Made by a program: the position numbers and the translations under genes. The notes below the pieces were generated by a model. It saw only the letters and a program-made list of their open reading frames with translations. It was not told where the DNA came from and did not search any database. Positions 24,781 through 35,714 of a DNA stretch of 64,000 bases are shown piece after piece; the stretch's first letter is position 1, and every line of letters starts with the position of its first letter. Location of the stretch: positions 2,583,501 to 2,647,500 of the forward strand of contig JARFIW010000966.1 in assembly GCA_036346225.1 (NCBI GenBank). The letters are read 5' to 3'. Origin of the DNA: Platerodrilus igneus (Eukaryota; Arthropoda; Insecta; Coleoptera; Lycidae).

Positions 24781-24986
24781 AGGGTGGCCCAATAAAAACG
24801 AAGCATTAATTCACATAAACGTCATCATGTTAGACAAATACTTAGAGTTAATCTTGGATTGTAGCTCATCAGATTCGCGAGAGAGAACATGATCGTTCCT
24901 GTGATCTTTAAAACCGGTTTCGTTAATAGCTCTTTCCAAAGTGTCAATTCTCACATCATAATATTTTTATGCATTGTATCTATAAT

Positions 24987-25556
24987 CAGAATAGAAAAGA
25001 ATTTAGAGCTGCGTCAAACCGACCTTAAGTAAGTTCGACAACAAAACAAAAAATAAATAAATAAATAAAAATCAGTTAACTAAATGTCACCATGACATAA
25101 CTCACAATTAGTTAGCGGTCTGGCATGTTGGTAGCGATTCGCTGCTTAAGTCTTACCATAACATATAACTTAATTAACGTTATCATGACATAACTCACAA
25201 TTAGTTAGCGGTGTGTCATGTTGGCAGCTGTTCGTTGCTTAAGCTTTACCGTAACTTATAATTTAACACTTTTCCTTTTTGGAGGGGATAACCAGGTAAT
25301 ATTTCATTGCCTTATAAATGGAAATCGTGTAAACATGTTGGAGTTCTTTAACAACCATCAGGTTGCTAATATCTATGTAGAGCCAGGTAGATAAGAAAAA
25401 AATAGAAGAGTATAGGAGTATAGGAAGATCTAGCTATATTAATCAAATTATTAGAAATTTAGGTTGTGATGGGTATGTAGAACTTTTTAGATTAGGACAG
25501 AATAGAAAAGAAGTTAGAGCTGCGTCAAGCGGACCTTAAGTAAGGTCAAAAACAAA
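24987..25556 (+). repeat. Direct repeat pair around a 95-bp tandem duplication
   Basis: A block of about 60 bases beginning cagaatagaaaagaa and containing agctgcgtcaa.c.gacctt lies at 24987-25045 and again at 25498-25556. Between them, a unit of about 95-100 bases (atgacataactcacaatta..., at 25091 and 25187) occurs twice in tandem. The direct repeats could be very small LTRs or the result of a local duplication. Confidence 0.65.
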
Positions 25557-27663
25557 ATGATGACAATCTATAATTAAATTGAGGCATGCGTAAAACGAAG
25601 GAAAGTTTAGGAGATGGTAAAATACACTTCTATTGGTTTAAGTTTGGTTTGGAATCACACAAGGGTAAACAGTTTGAAAATATTAATTTAATTAAACGTA
25701 GTTAGCTTAGTTTCTATTTATATTAAACATTAAAGTGGTAATTAAAATCACCAAGAGTGATATACATTGTAACGTGCAGTTTTCATAGCTGAACATTTTA
25801 CGCTTCCTTTCTGTTAACGTACTTAAAAATACATCGTTTCTAAGTGGATCGCTGTTTGTATAAAGTAAATACTTTCGAATAGTTTTCATATTGTATGCAA
25901 TTTAACTCGCGTGTATTAATTAAAGATAGATAAATTGAAGCTTGAATCTTATTAATAAATAAATTCCAACTTATCGGAAACGATAAACAGCCTGTAATTA
26001 ATTATTAGATACGATTGTTACATTCACGTTTTAGATGTTCCTTATGTTATTAGCGAGGTAGATAAGAAGTCGATAAGCGGTTGTAATAGCGAGCAGTTGT
26101 TAGTTTTCGTGCTTGGTTTCTATGTAGAATTACGTTAAAATACTGTTTGCTTTCCGTTGTTGCTTTGAAGATAGTGATTTTATATTTATTAACTACAAGC
26201 ACGTCACGATTTTAGTTGTTTTTCTTGTGAAGGAAGAGTAGTAGTTTGTTGTTCGTTCCTATAGACTGTTTACTGTTTGCTTTTGCTTTGAAGAGAGTGT
26301 GGAAAAATGCGATGTTGTTTGTTGAACCCAAGCTCGTGTTTCACTAAATAAACTGTGATAAAATACAAAGAACGGTATATAATTTGTTATAACGTGCTTA
26401 TAATGTGTATTTAAAGTGGTTTTGCGTATTAGTAATATTTACTCGTTCGGGGTACCCAATGTGAAATCTGCAAAATCGCTCTTTTTATTGTGAACCTATC
26501 TTCATTTTACGAGGTCGTTCTAAATGTCTATGTGGTTGGCGCGGAGTTTGAATTGGTAATCATAACCTATACAATTATATTCCTAGGTGTTTAATTCTTG
26601 TATAATGTTGGACGAAGAACATTTGACGGACTTGCTTAGTGTTTGCACGTGCTTTACTAATGGTGTTTTTTGTTGATTTATCTTTTTATAATGGAACTGT
26701 TTGTGCAAATTTCGTTATTCAAAAACATTAGATTTTTCTTTGTTACCATAGGTAGCCAATAAAACACCTCACGTTCCTGTTAGTTTAATGCAATACATCG
26801 TGCCTTGAAAGCCCGTGATTCTAAATTCTTATTACTATTTTTCTTTACAATTTGTGTTACAAAATATTTCGGAATTATTGTCTCAGGAAATAGAATTACC
26901 AAGAAATTTACCAATGCTACATAGTTCCATCCGCGTGATATTGTCTGCTGCTAACCCCAGTGAAATACATAGGTGTGATTAGTGTAACGTGTGATTAGTT
27001 CCATCAACACCCTCACAGTCAAGGGTAAAGTGCTTCGTTAGTGCAGGACATCGTTGAATCCCACACTTCAGTTGCAAGGAGGCGTCGCTGAAGGACTTTT
27101 GTAAGTTGAACTATTTCCTACTTATTAGTACTTTAAATACCTGTCCGTTGCTTTGCCATACCTTTGGCGTTCTGAGACCTTTTACCATAGACTTGCATGC
27201 TATTTTAAATAAAAGAAAAAAAAAAAAAATCAATACTGCTGAATTACTCATATTAATTGTGTTTACCTATTTATATTTTGTTAAAATTTTATCTGCTTTA
27301 TGTCTAATTGGTGTGTGAGGAAACGTTTCTGCTACTCCTCAATATTACTTCACTTTGTACTAAAAATTTTTGTATTGCTTTCACCGTTGTTATATTATAT
27401 AGATTATCTAAACAGTTTTTTTTACATTCTACCAAGTACTGAATAATTTAGACTTTGCATTGCTGCTATACTTTTTCTTTATTTCAGGTTTGCAGGACTA
27501 ATCTTTTTTTTTCAGGTTTGCTTAACTATTTTTCTTGCAGGTATTGTTACTAACTCCTTACCGCCGCATACATCATATGTCAGTCTGCTTTCTACACCCC
27601 CCCCTACTCTCCGATTGAATCGGGTCATTTCTTTGACTTTCTTTGTGTTACGTAACATAAATT
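25557..27663 (+). other. Probable long terminal repeat or leader upstream of primer-binding sites
   Basis: No coding frame is present. The stretch ends in a primer-binding-site duplication (27664), so part of it is likely a retroelement LTR, possibly from the TGTTAC at 26017. A TATA-like ggtatataa lies at 26374, an aataaa at about 26346, and three pyrimidine tract plus cag acceptor-like sites at 27487, 27516 and 27540. The end points are not established. Confidence 0.3.
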
Positions 27664-27751
27664 TGGCGCCCAACGTGGATGTCACGAAAAAAACGTAACA
27701 GAGATTTTGGCGCCCAACGTGGCTGCGACGAAAAAAACGTAACAACATAGG
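27664..27751 (+). repeat. Duplicated tRNA-Lys-type primer-binding site
   Basis: The 15 bases tggcgcccaacgtgg occur at 27664-27678 and at 27708-27722, inside a 44-bp tandem duplication that also includes acgaaaaaaacgtaaca. That string is complementary to the 3' end of animal tRNA-Lys, the primer used by several Ty3/gypsy-type LTR elements. No gag follows, so the element is cut off after its leader. Confidence 0.65.
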
Positions 27752-28209
27752 CACTGTAAGTGTTTGAAATCTGCTTTCCAATTTCAGCAGGTTGTGTAAA
27801 TATGTCTTGACTGGCGACCCCTACAATTATTTCATATTTGAAATTTATTGGTAATTGTTTACTACAGTAGAGTATTGCACTTTTAGTAGTCAGAAGCTTA
27901 TTAGAGTTATTTTCGGATGTAGAATAGTAGCACAATAAATGAACATTCAGGAAGATTTCAAGTTCATACTTCTGTCATAATTTATACAATAAATATGTTG
28001 GTTTAATAAGTGGATAAATAAAATGTGATACCTGGGTGGACTGTAGCATCTCCCAAAACATACTACTGCAACAAACATACAAGTCGACAGATACAAGTAA
28101 AATAAATTATATACTTATAATCCTAGCAATTAGTATACGATTCTATAACTACTTATTTACTAGGATAAAACGTGTGAATGTGTTAATAGCACAGACAGGA
28201 ACAATTATT

Positions 28210-28210
<1 letters not shown>

Positions 28211-28281
<71 letters not shown>
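28211..28281. repeat. (AT)n microsatellite, longest in the window
   Basis: About 35 uninterrupted AT units. It gives artificial IYIYIY reading frames on both strands. Confidence 0.97.
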
Positions 28282-28284
<3 letters not shown>

Positions 28285-28289
28285 CTGTG

Positions 28290-28480
28290 ATATCGGGAAC
28301 TAAGCCTTTTAGCATCGAGCCTCAGCGTCGGGTCGTCATAAAATTGCTGTGGACACTGGGACAATCTCAGGACCTTCTCCTAAATCATTCGAGCCCCAGG
28401 AATTGGGCGTCATAAAATTGCCGTGGAACCTCAGTAAAATACGTGCCCCACCTGGGTCCCACATGAAAAATTTGAAAAAA
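28290..28480 (-). repeat. Imperfect repeat of a retroelement-leader-like block
   Basis: On the minus strand the block caattttatgacg(a/c)cc..., followed by g(a/g)ggctcga, appears twice about 75 bases apart (28320-28350 and 28385-28425). The second resembles a tRNA-Lys primer-binding site with changes. It lies where the leader of the minus-strand LTR-like segment L3 would be expected. Confidence 0.35.
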
Positions 28481-30000
28481 AATAAAAAAATTCCTTACCA
28501 TTTATTAGGACGCCTTCGAATTTCTTTGCTCACCCTGGCTAGCTCAGCTATCGGCTTCTTTTTGAATACCTATTTTTACGTACATACCTCTCTCACACTC
28601 ACACACCATCAAATTAAAATTACTAAAATAATACAACAACCATACAACCCTTTATTTACACATATTAACAAATAAAATATTTACACATGAGTACTAACAG
28701 TTTGGTACAATTATAACCAGCTCAATTTATTGAATGCTTTAAAGTCTTTGATTTTCAAATGATTTTAACAAATTCGAGTAGATATGAGTAGATGGGCCCC
28801 ACATATAACCCTAATTTGACTTCATACTGGTGTATTGTGAGCTCATTATAACCCAGTTTTGTAAATGCTTTTTAAACCTTGCATTATTGAAAACAAATTT
28901 ACAGATCCGTTTACTCCTTACAACCACAAGTTATAGCCCGAATAAAATTTTATATATCTTCAATAAACTCTTTTTCAATACTCAAAATTATTAAATTGTC
29001 CTGCACATGTATTTTTTTGATCAAGTTTTAAAAACAATAAATACGCCACCAATGAATCAAACACACAACACAAAAATGTCCACAAATGTTTATATAAAAC
29101 AGAAATTTCAAATTTATTACCTGGAGACACCTTCACTCTTCGTCACCGCTGGAGATGGCTACCAAAAACTCCTCGTTGTTGAGTCCATCTACTACGCTGA
29201 TGCCAGGATCCACAACTCCCCACCACCTAATATCTCCGCTACCACTCCAGATATTTCACGCATACAATTTGCTTTCCAGTTCTGCTTACCACAAATATCA
29301 TCCATCCATATAATAATTTTGTCGTAATAACGGCACCTTTTATTTAAATAAGCACTAACTCGTGCAATCACTTGTATAACTTGAGGTCCGCTACTACAGC
29401 TTTTATAATTTCAAATAAGGTGTTAAATGTAACTTTACTACACACACAAATTATAACCGAACGCTTTTACTAATATGATGTAGAACTGAACCCGTATTCA
29501 GAACTCGATGGAAAAAAAGAGAGCTTTAATATCTTCTCTCGTGTATTTATATTATTCTCCAATCCTCCCTATTAGACCCGTTTCATAAGAAAAGCTTGTT
29601 TTCCAAGAGGTTTCTTAAAATTTTGAACGTAACGGACTATAAATTCTGAAAAATTTCTCCCGTCCGTCGTGCTGTTTACATAGAATTCGTTTCCTATCAT
29701 ACCGTATGAGCTTTTTTCGAAAACTGCTGGCTATCAACCAATGATATAATTTCCTGTCGTTACAATGCTCCACCTATCCGCTATCTATCTCTGTTCTATG
29801 CATGTTTGTTGTCTCCTTTCAATACCCACTTGAGTTACAGAAAATCGATATTGTAGACGTCCTTCACCAAATCCTCGTGTATATCCTACGTGACTTCTTT
29901 CCAACGCTTGCTTTATCTGCTTCTCTATCAGTCTTACATTATCGATTGTTCATTCCCCTACTCCATAAGATATTTGTTTTTATAGCTGCTTATACAAATT
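28481..30000 (-). mobile_element. LTR-like segment, copy L3
   Basis: On the minus strand it carries the family landmarks: gctagcc (28540), the gagctcac block (28842), a tataaataca TATA-like site (about 29545) and the cattggttgatag block (about 29733). A possible primer-binding-site block adjoins its 3' side. No protein-coding internal region remains and exact ends are unknown. Confidence 0.35.
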
Positions 30001-30487
30001 GACCGTTGAAAACAATTTCTATGGAATTCTATATTAACGTTCGTTTAATATTCTCTGAAAGTAACATTTAACCAACAGGTGCTTCTTGAAATAATCGACC
30101 GTTTGAAAATAACAATTCCTAGATTTTCCTTTCGTAGAATCTGTGTAAATGAACGTTGGCTTTTAAAATGAATACATTTGCGTTAGAAATTATTGATTTA
30201 CTTATGCAAGCACGCTCCCTTCTTGCTTTCATGCGTTTGATTAAAAGAAATTATAATTAAATATGCGTATCCTTGAGCTTTTATGTACTTTAAAGCTTTT
30301 CTTCCTTTATGTAATTCTAACATTCCAAGTATTTAAATATAGAAAAATCCCTAAATATTCGTCCGTTTCCATTATATAAATTAATTAATTTGCGCGTAAA
30401 TAATTTGCTCTTATTTCTATATACACGGTTGCTGAAATTTCATTGTCTACACCTACTTACCCGTTAAATCCACAACAATATATATAA

Positions 30488-30700
30488 CATAAGACGTAGC
30501 TGTAAACAAACTCTTATGAAAATCATAAACGCTTGTTCACAAATCGAGCTAATGGTTTTATAACCATTAACAAAACAATAGCTTTATTATTTCATTGTTT
30601 TGTTAATAGCTATACAACTATTAACTCGATTTGTATAGGTGAACAAGCGTTTACGATTATCATAAGAGTTTGTTTACAGATACATATTATGTTTTATTTT
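30488..30700. repeat. Long hairpin (inverted repeat) related to the 500-bp satellite
   Basis: The left arm (30488-30580, with gtaaacaaactcttatgaaaatcat and gttcacaaatcgagct) pairs with the right arm (30595-30700, with actcgatttgt..aggtgaac and gattatcataagagtttgttta). Both arms resemble the start of the satellite unit at 15760-17560. It may be a miniature inverted-repeat element or a head-to-head satellite pair. Confidence 0.8.
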
Positions 30701-31116
30701 GTTGTATACAAATTCCTTATTACGGACTGCAAATAAATTGTTCTTTTATATATATTTATATACAGGGTGTCCCAAAAGTAATAGTTTAAATTAAAGGGTT
30801 TGTAGCTAAGATTAATACCTATTCAAATAACTATATATGTTGTTGTCCAATTGCTGATGGTTTCAAAGTTATAACAACTTTTGCGTTTTGTGTAAAAATC
30901 GTGCAAAATCTCGAATATTAATTTGCAATAAAAGAATTGACCTATTGAAAGTAGTTCGTTTTCTGTTGTATGCGCGAATGTTGCGTGTTTAATAAATGAG
31001 GACTTCTTCAAACATTTACTTATTATCGCAAGAGAAAATCACAATTTTCCATAATTTTGGTTCTATGAAAAATTGTGCGTGCTTTTCAAACTAAAATTAC
31101 TCAAAAAAAAATTACT
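30701..31116. other. Spacer with a transposon-end-like motif
   Basis: At about 30762 atacagggtgtcccaaaagt resembles the end of many arthropod DNA transposons, but I found no inverted partner nearby. Nothing else was recognised. Confidence 0.35.
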
Positions 31117-31661
31117 ATCGAAAAGTGCACACCTATCCAAAAAACTTTATTAATCTATGCACTTTGTTTAAAGGTATAACTGGTAGGTCTAAGATTAAAT
31201 GCATAGAAAATTTTTGGGTAATTTGTAGGTACAATCCCAAGGACAGCTCTTTTATTAAACAATTCGTAAGTAATAGTCAACTTATAATTTTTGTAAAAAA
31301 TGAACTTAAAATAATCAAATGTATTTAAAATTCGTATACAACAAATGTTCGAATGACCAGCCACCAGTTCTTATATATAAACGGCACCGTCCTAAAAAAT
31401 TTCGTTTTAAAAACCTGAAGGCGCGACGGTCTTATCTCAGCCTTCCAACGGCTTCGCGTATTTTTTTACGAAGGTCCTGCTCGTTTGTAGTATGTGTTTT
31501 ATACACATTTTCTTTCATATAACCCCACAAGGAGTAATCCAGAGGGTTGAGGTTGTGCGAACCCGGTGGCCAATAGATAGTGCCTCCTCGCCCTACCCAA
31601 CAATTGGGATATGCAAAATTTTAGTGTTCCCTAACATTACGAGCATTGTGTGCTGGAGCGC

Positions 31662-31680
31662 CATCGTGTTGAAACCCTAC
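31662..31680. repeat. Target duplication, first of three copies
   Basis: catcgtgttgaaaccctac here, with one change at 31949-31967, and a more diverged form (atcgtgttaaaaccacatta) at 32198. The copies bracket the two SINEs. Confidence 0.85.
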
Positions 31681-31948
31681 ACGTGATTTTTCAATGCTCC
31701 ACCCGAAGGTACTACATTGGACATGGAAAATTTAGAATTTTGTCGAACGCTTGCAGTTGCAAGCAAGGTCTTTAACGTGCGTGACAACACTCACACATGA
31801 GACCTCCATTTTACCTCTCATCCGAACGAGGGTGTATTTTTGTCAAAAATGCTCGCCTAACATTTTTCAAGCGGATAGTGTCGGGATTCGAACCCGGCAC
31901 CTTGGGCGTAGTAGTCACACACATATCAACTACGCCACGGAGCCGCCT
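31681..31948 (-). mobile_element. tRNA-derived SINE inserted in the transposase
   Basis: Same family as 1290-1586, with the whole tRNA-like head (box B ggattcgaacc complement at about 31889). It is flanked by a 19-bp target duplication with one mismatch. The body is slightly shortened. Confidence 0.9.
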
Positions 31949-31967
31949 CATCGTGTTGAAACCTTAC

Positions 31968-32197
31968 ATGTGATTTTCCAATGCTCCACCTGAAGGTACT
32001 ACATTGGCCAGGAAGCGAGTTTTTTTACCTGGAAAATTTGGAATTTTGCCGAACCCTTGCTGTTCCAAGCAAAGCAGGGATCTTTAACGTGCGTGACAAC
32101 ACTCACACACGGGACCTCCATTTTATTTCTCATCTGAACGAGGGCGTATTTTTGTGAAAAATGCTTGCCTAATATTTTTCAAGCGTACCGTGTCGGG
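31968..32197 (-). mobile_element. Second SINE at the same site, head missing
   Basis: Same family, but the minus-strand start is at cccgacacgg, so box A and box B are missing. It lies between the second and third copies of the target sequence, directly beside the complete SINE. This one is 5'-truncated and could not have been transcribed from its own promoter. Confidence 0.88.
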
Positions 32198-33539
32198 ATC
32201 GTGTTAAAACCACATTACACGCTTAGTTTCTAGAAGGATATCTTCTAGAAGATCGCTTAATTCGTGTCGAAGAGTGTGAAATACATTGAGCCTAGGTGGT
32301 AATTCAAATAACCCAACTAATGTGCCTGCGACTATTTCAGCCTACAAACTAATGCTAAAACGTTGTTGAAATCGGTCGTGTCGTACAGTTCTCGTGTTTT
32401 CAATTGCCCAAAAGTGGAGATTGTGGATATTGAATATTTCAACCCTATGGAAAGAAGATTCATCACTCCATAAAATTTTTTCAAAGAATTGTTGATCATG
32501 GCGGTGTCTGAGGAGCATTTTGCGGCAAAACGCTACTTGTGGATAATCCGTTGGTAATAGAGCTTGCACGCGTTGCACGTGGTATGGATGGAGATTGTTT
32601 CTGCGCAACATTCTATGTACCGCAGCTCGTGGAACTCCAGATTGCCTGGCAATGTACCTAACACTCGTTGCAGAATTATCTAATGACATGGCAACAACTT
32701 CGTCTTCAAATTCAATTCTAGGCCTTCCTTCTCGTTGTCGTAAAGCACCAGGACTTTCTTCTTGAACATAAGCGTGATGCACTCTTTCAAATACCCAGCG
32801 GTCGGGAAAATTGGCTCTGTTAGGAAAACGAATTCTGTATTCTCTAGTAGCTTGTTCTGCATTGCCATTAAATGCCGCCCCATACTCACGAGCAGTATAG
32901 TACATTTTCTAATGTAGAATTTTCAAACTAAACAAAAAGCAACAATAATCACAAAACAGAAATCCACTATCTTAAGAATTGACCTCATCTAGTCGAACAA
33001 TTGTACACGATTCAAAAACAATTTTTAATTGAAGGTAGACCTCTAGCTATTAACACTAAAATGTAACTAATGTGTATAACATTTGCTACTAATGTTTTTA
33101 TTTGCCTGCCATTGTTTGTAGTTGATCTAAAGAAGTGATTCTTTACCTGATTTACCTTAATCTTGAATAAAATGTTGCCAATCTATTATTTATTAAGAAT
33201 TTGATTCATATTTAAGGACATGCATAAGCCAACACCACTATAGGTGGTGTTGCATAAGCTAATTTTTAAATACGTTTGATTATCTACTAAAACTTTTACA
33301 AAAATTATAAGTTGGCTATTACTTACGAATTCTTTAATAAAAGTGCTGTACTTGAGATTGTGCCTACAAATTACCCAAAATTTTTTTATGCATTTAATCT
33401 TAGACCTACCAATTATACCTTTAAACAAAGTGCATAGATTAATGAAGTTTTTTTGGATAGGTGTGCACTTTTTGACATAGTTTAAACTTAAGAAGAGAGG
33501 TCAAGTGTCAGTTACAATGTCAACTTGCAAACTAGTAAA

Positions 33540-34990
33540 TCAAGAGAGATTGTTTGATAGAATGGGTATGAGTGAGATAAGCAGAGATGGAACTTTAACG
33601 TTCATATACAACGGGGATGACAGACAAAGTAGACAGGTGATTTAGCGCGTATGTATTGAACGGAGATCGCTAGAACGCGTAATATTATAGGCGTGTTTGA
33701 AACGTTAACTTTTGCCAGTTGGGTAATTTCAAGGAAATGTTTTGAAAAGTGTTGTCAGTCAGAACGAATACAAAAAAATGATGTTGTCAGCTTAAACTTA
33801 TGTTTTCGTAGAAAATCGGTGTCGGCTGGAAATGAAATACAGAGATATGTATACGTTAGCTAGTGGTGTGGGGGCAATTTCAAAGATTTCGTTGGCCGTT
33901 GGTATTGTTGTATCGGGCAGTTTCTGAAAGTATTGGGAAAGATTGTGAAAGTGTGTGTGGAAAAATGTAGCTGTTGGAAGTTTTAAGAATTGATTGTTTG
34001 TTTGTATTGACGGAATTAACAAGCTTTAGAGGGGCAGAAGAAGGATATATAAACCTTAACGGATGATGGTGAGGCTCTCACTATAAGTTTCCAGCAAGCG
34101 TACGTCTTTTTAGGCTTACACTTGTAGTTTACAACCAGCTGAGGGCTCCAAGTATTAATACGTTTACGACTTGCATAAAAGTTCTGGTTATATGAGCAAA
34201 AACAATTACATTTCAATTTGCACTAAGTATGCTAAGTATAAAATTGAGAATATTTGGTCGAACTGGTAGATTACCTACAGTTTATAGAAGAGGTTTGGGA
34301 ATCTGAATGCAGTATGAAGGTGGCAAACGAGATAACTGTTTGGTGATTGCAATCCAGATTGGGGTTCCTGTAGGTAGCAGTCGTTGATGGTATGATGGAA
34401 GTCCTGGGTCAGTGATAGGATCCAGGTAACTGTTGCTTTTGTATGCATATGTGTATAAACAGGTGTTTTTGTGCATTGTGGGTATAATGTTATGAACTAA
34501 ATAGATAAGCTTGGGTAGAGTTACGGATTGAACTTTTTCTGTTGCATTATTGTACTGTGTTTAATATGGGAATTTAGGTTTAGAAATGATTTATGATATT
34601 AACAATATTTGGTATGTACAAGGTAAAAGGGTACTTTTGGGGGATTGATGTGCGAAATTTGGCATGAGGGATTTACTATGAGCTTGTACTAAACCGGAGT
34701 TAAAGTAAAGACTGTAGTAAAGCCTTGTTACTTTCAATGATAATATAATTGTAAATATTTATCTCGGGTAATTATTGATTTCAAAATGTATTATGAAATG
34801 TGTTATTTTAACAAAGAGGATGTATATAATGTATAAATAATGAGTGAACAAGGAGTTTTACGTTGTTCTTGGCGTGTCTTGTTCTATGAACATGTTAATA
34901 AACTTAGGCGATTTACCGTAGCAAAATTTTTTTAGTAGTTAGTTTAATTTACAGAAAGCAGGTGAGCAGACGTGGCATACTTCGTTGCAA
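33540..34990 (+). mobile_element. LTR-like segment, copy L4
   Basis: The weakest member of the family. It has a cagttgggtaa block (33717), a TATA-like ggatatataaacc (34043), a tactatgagcttgta block (34675) and aggtgagcagacg (34970) in the order seen in L1. No coding region follows. Homology is patchy and could be partly chance. Confidence 0.25.
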
Positions 34991-35185
34991 AGCAAAAATA
35001 TTTTAAGCTTTTTAGGTATATAAACAGCATCAAAGGTTTGTAGCATTTTAAGGTTTTGGTTTACTTAATTATAAAAATGCCCTTTGTTTTTTATTTATTT
35101 ATTTATTTGTTCCAACGTTTCAGTAGTCTGCCACCTGAAATTTAAGCAGACCTGGCTTCCCCACAGAAAGTAACCATCATGTGTT

Positions 35186-35500
35186 ATGTGTGTATGTGTG
35201 TATGTGTGTGTGTGGGGGATGGTTGTGTGTATGTGTGTTGAGTGTGATATTGCCACGTGTTACGTTCCCCCTCTAGGACGAGGGCCATCGGCAGCCGGAT
35301 ATCCCAGTCGTCAAGGAAAAACGCGCAACGGACATTGCCTTGTCAGTCCGGATCATCGGCAGCCGGAAATCCAGATGTTGAAAAGGCAATGTAAGTGTGT
35401 GAATGGTGTTTTGTGTTTGCACAGTGCATAAGAGGTGTTTTGTGTGTTTTTGTGTGTGTGTGTGTGTGTGTGTGTTTGTGTGTGTGTGTGAAGTGTGTTT
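35186..35500 (+). repeat. (TG)n-rich low-complexity region around a small GC-rich block
   Basis: tgtgtgtatg runs at 35186-35250 and (tg)n at 35440-35500. Between them, 35280-35385 holds atcggcagccgga twice (35287, 35355) and a potential hairpin around cggacattgcc...cagtccgg. Function unknown. Confidence 0.75.
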
Positions 35501-35714
35501 GAAATGTTAATTTGTGTTTATGTTTGCGCAGGTTACTAAAAGGTTGGATTGAATTAGTATAATTTTGTACATGTTTGAACTTATACTATTACATAAACAA
35601 AAAATTAGGTTCTTTCACAGGAGAGGATTTGTTTGCTGTATTGTTTGCCTCGGGTATGTGTAAGTTCTTAAAATTTAGCGTTTGTTAAAAAGAAAAGAAA
35701 TTCCATATTCTACT

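Larger units (their letters stand above)
31390..32905 (-). pseudogene. DDE transposase (Tc1-like, arthropod type), split by two SINEs
   Basis: From 32905 the minus strand reads about 187 codons in one frame. It has an N-terminal helix-turn-helix part (FERVHHAYVQEESPGALRQ, then SVRYIARQSGVPRAAVHR), followed by HPYHVQRVQALLPTDYPQ and the first catalytic site WSDESSFHR near 32460. Downstream frames give LSDLLEDILLE (32255), then, after the SINEs, QHDGAPAHNARN (31650) with the second aspartate. The last motif reads NLNPLDYSLW (31530), where the preceding residue expected to be the third acidic one is Asn. A stop, frameshifts, the changed catalytic residue and the SINEs all make it inactive. It belongs to a group common in insect genomes. 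Confidence 0.85.
31117..33478 (-). mobile_element. Tc1/mariner-superfamily element with roughly 200-bp inverted repeats
   Basis: The sequence 31117-31340 (gaaaagtgcacacctatcc...) returns as the reverse complement at 33250-33478 with many substitutions, and a transposase gene lies between on the minus strand. Both ends abut ta (act|at context), fitting a TA target. The inverted repeats are about 200-225 bases, long for this superfamily. Two SINEs were added later at 31681-32197. An alternative is that the inverted copies are a separate fold-back element around the gene. Confidence 0.65.

Noticed and set aside
24780..24805. tacagggtggcccaataaaaacg as a transposon end
   Set aside because: It resembles such ends, but no inverted partner, target duplication or transposase could be paired with it; the same holds for the motifs at 38297 and 38372.
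28036..28415. Frames with long IYIYIY runs on both strands
   Set aside because: They are translations of the (AT)n microsatellite.
30762..30785. acagggtgtcccaaaagt as the outer end of the Tc1-like element
   Set aside because: No inverted partner was found beyond 33478, while a better inverted pair exists at 31117/33478.
31125..33428. Two similar short proteins at 31125-31328 (plus) and 33186-33428 (minus) as a gene family
   Set aside because: They are the two arms of one inverted repeat; the similarity is explained at DNA level.
35186..35431. 81-codon frame with CVCVYVCV text
   Set aside because: It starts in a (TG)n run and the rest shows no family resemblance.
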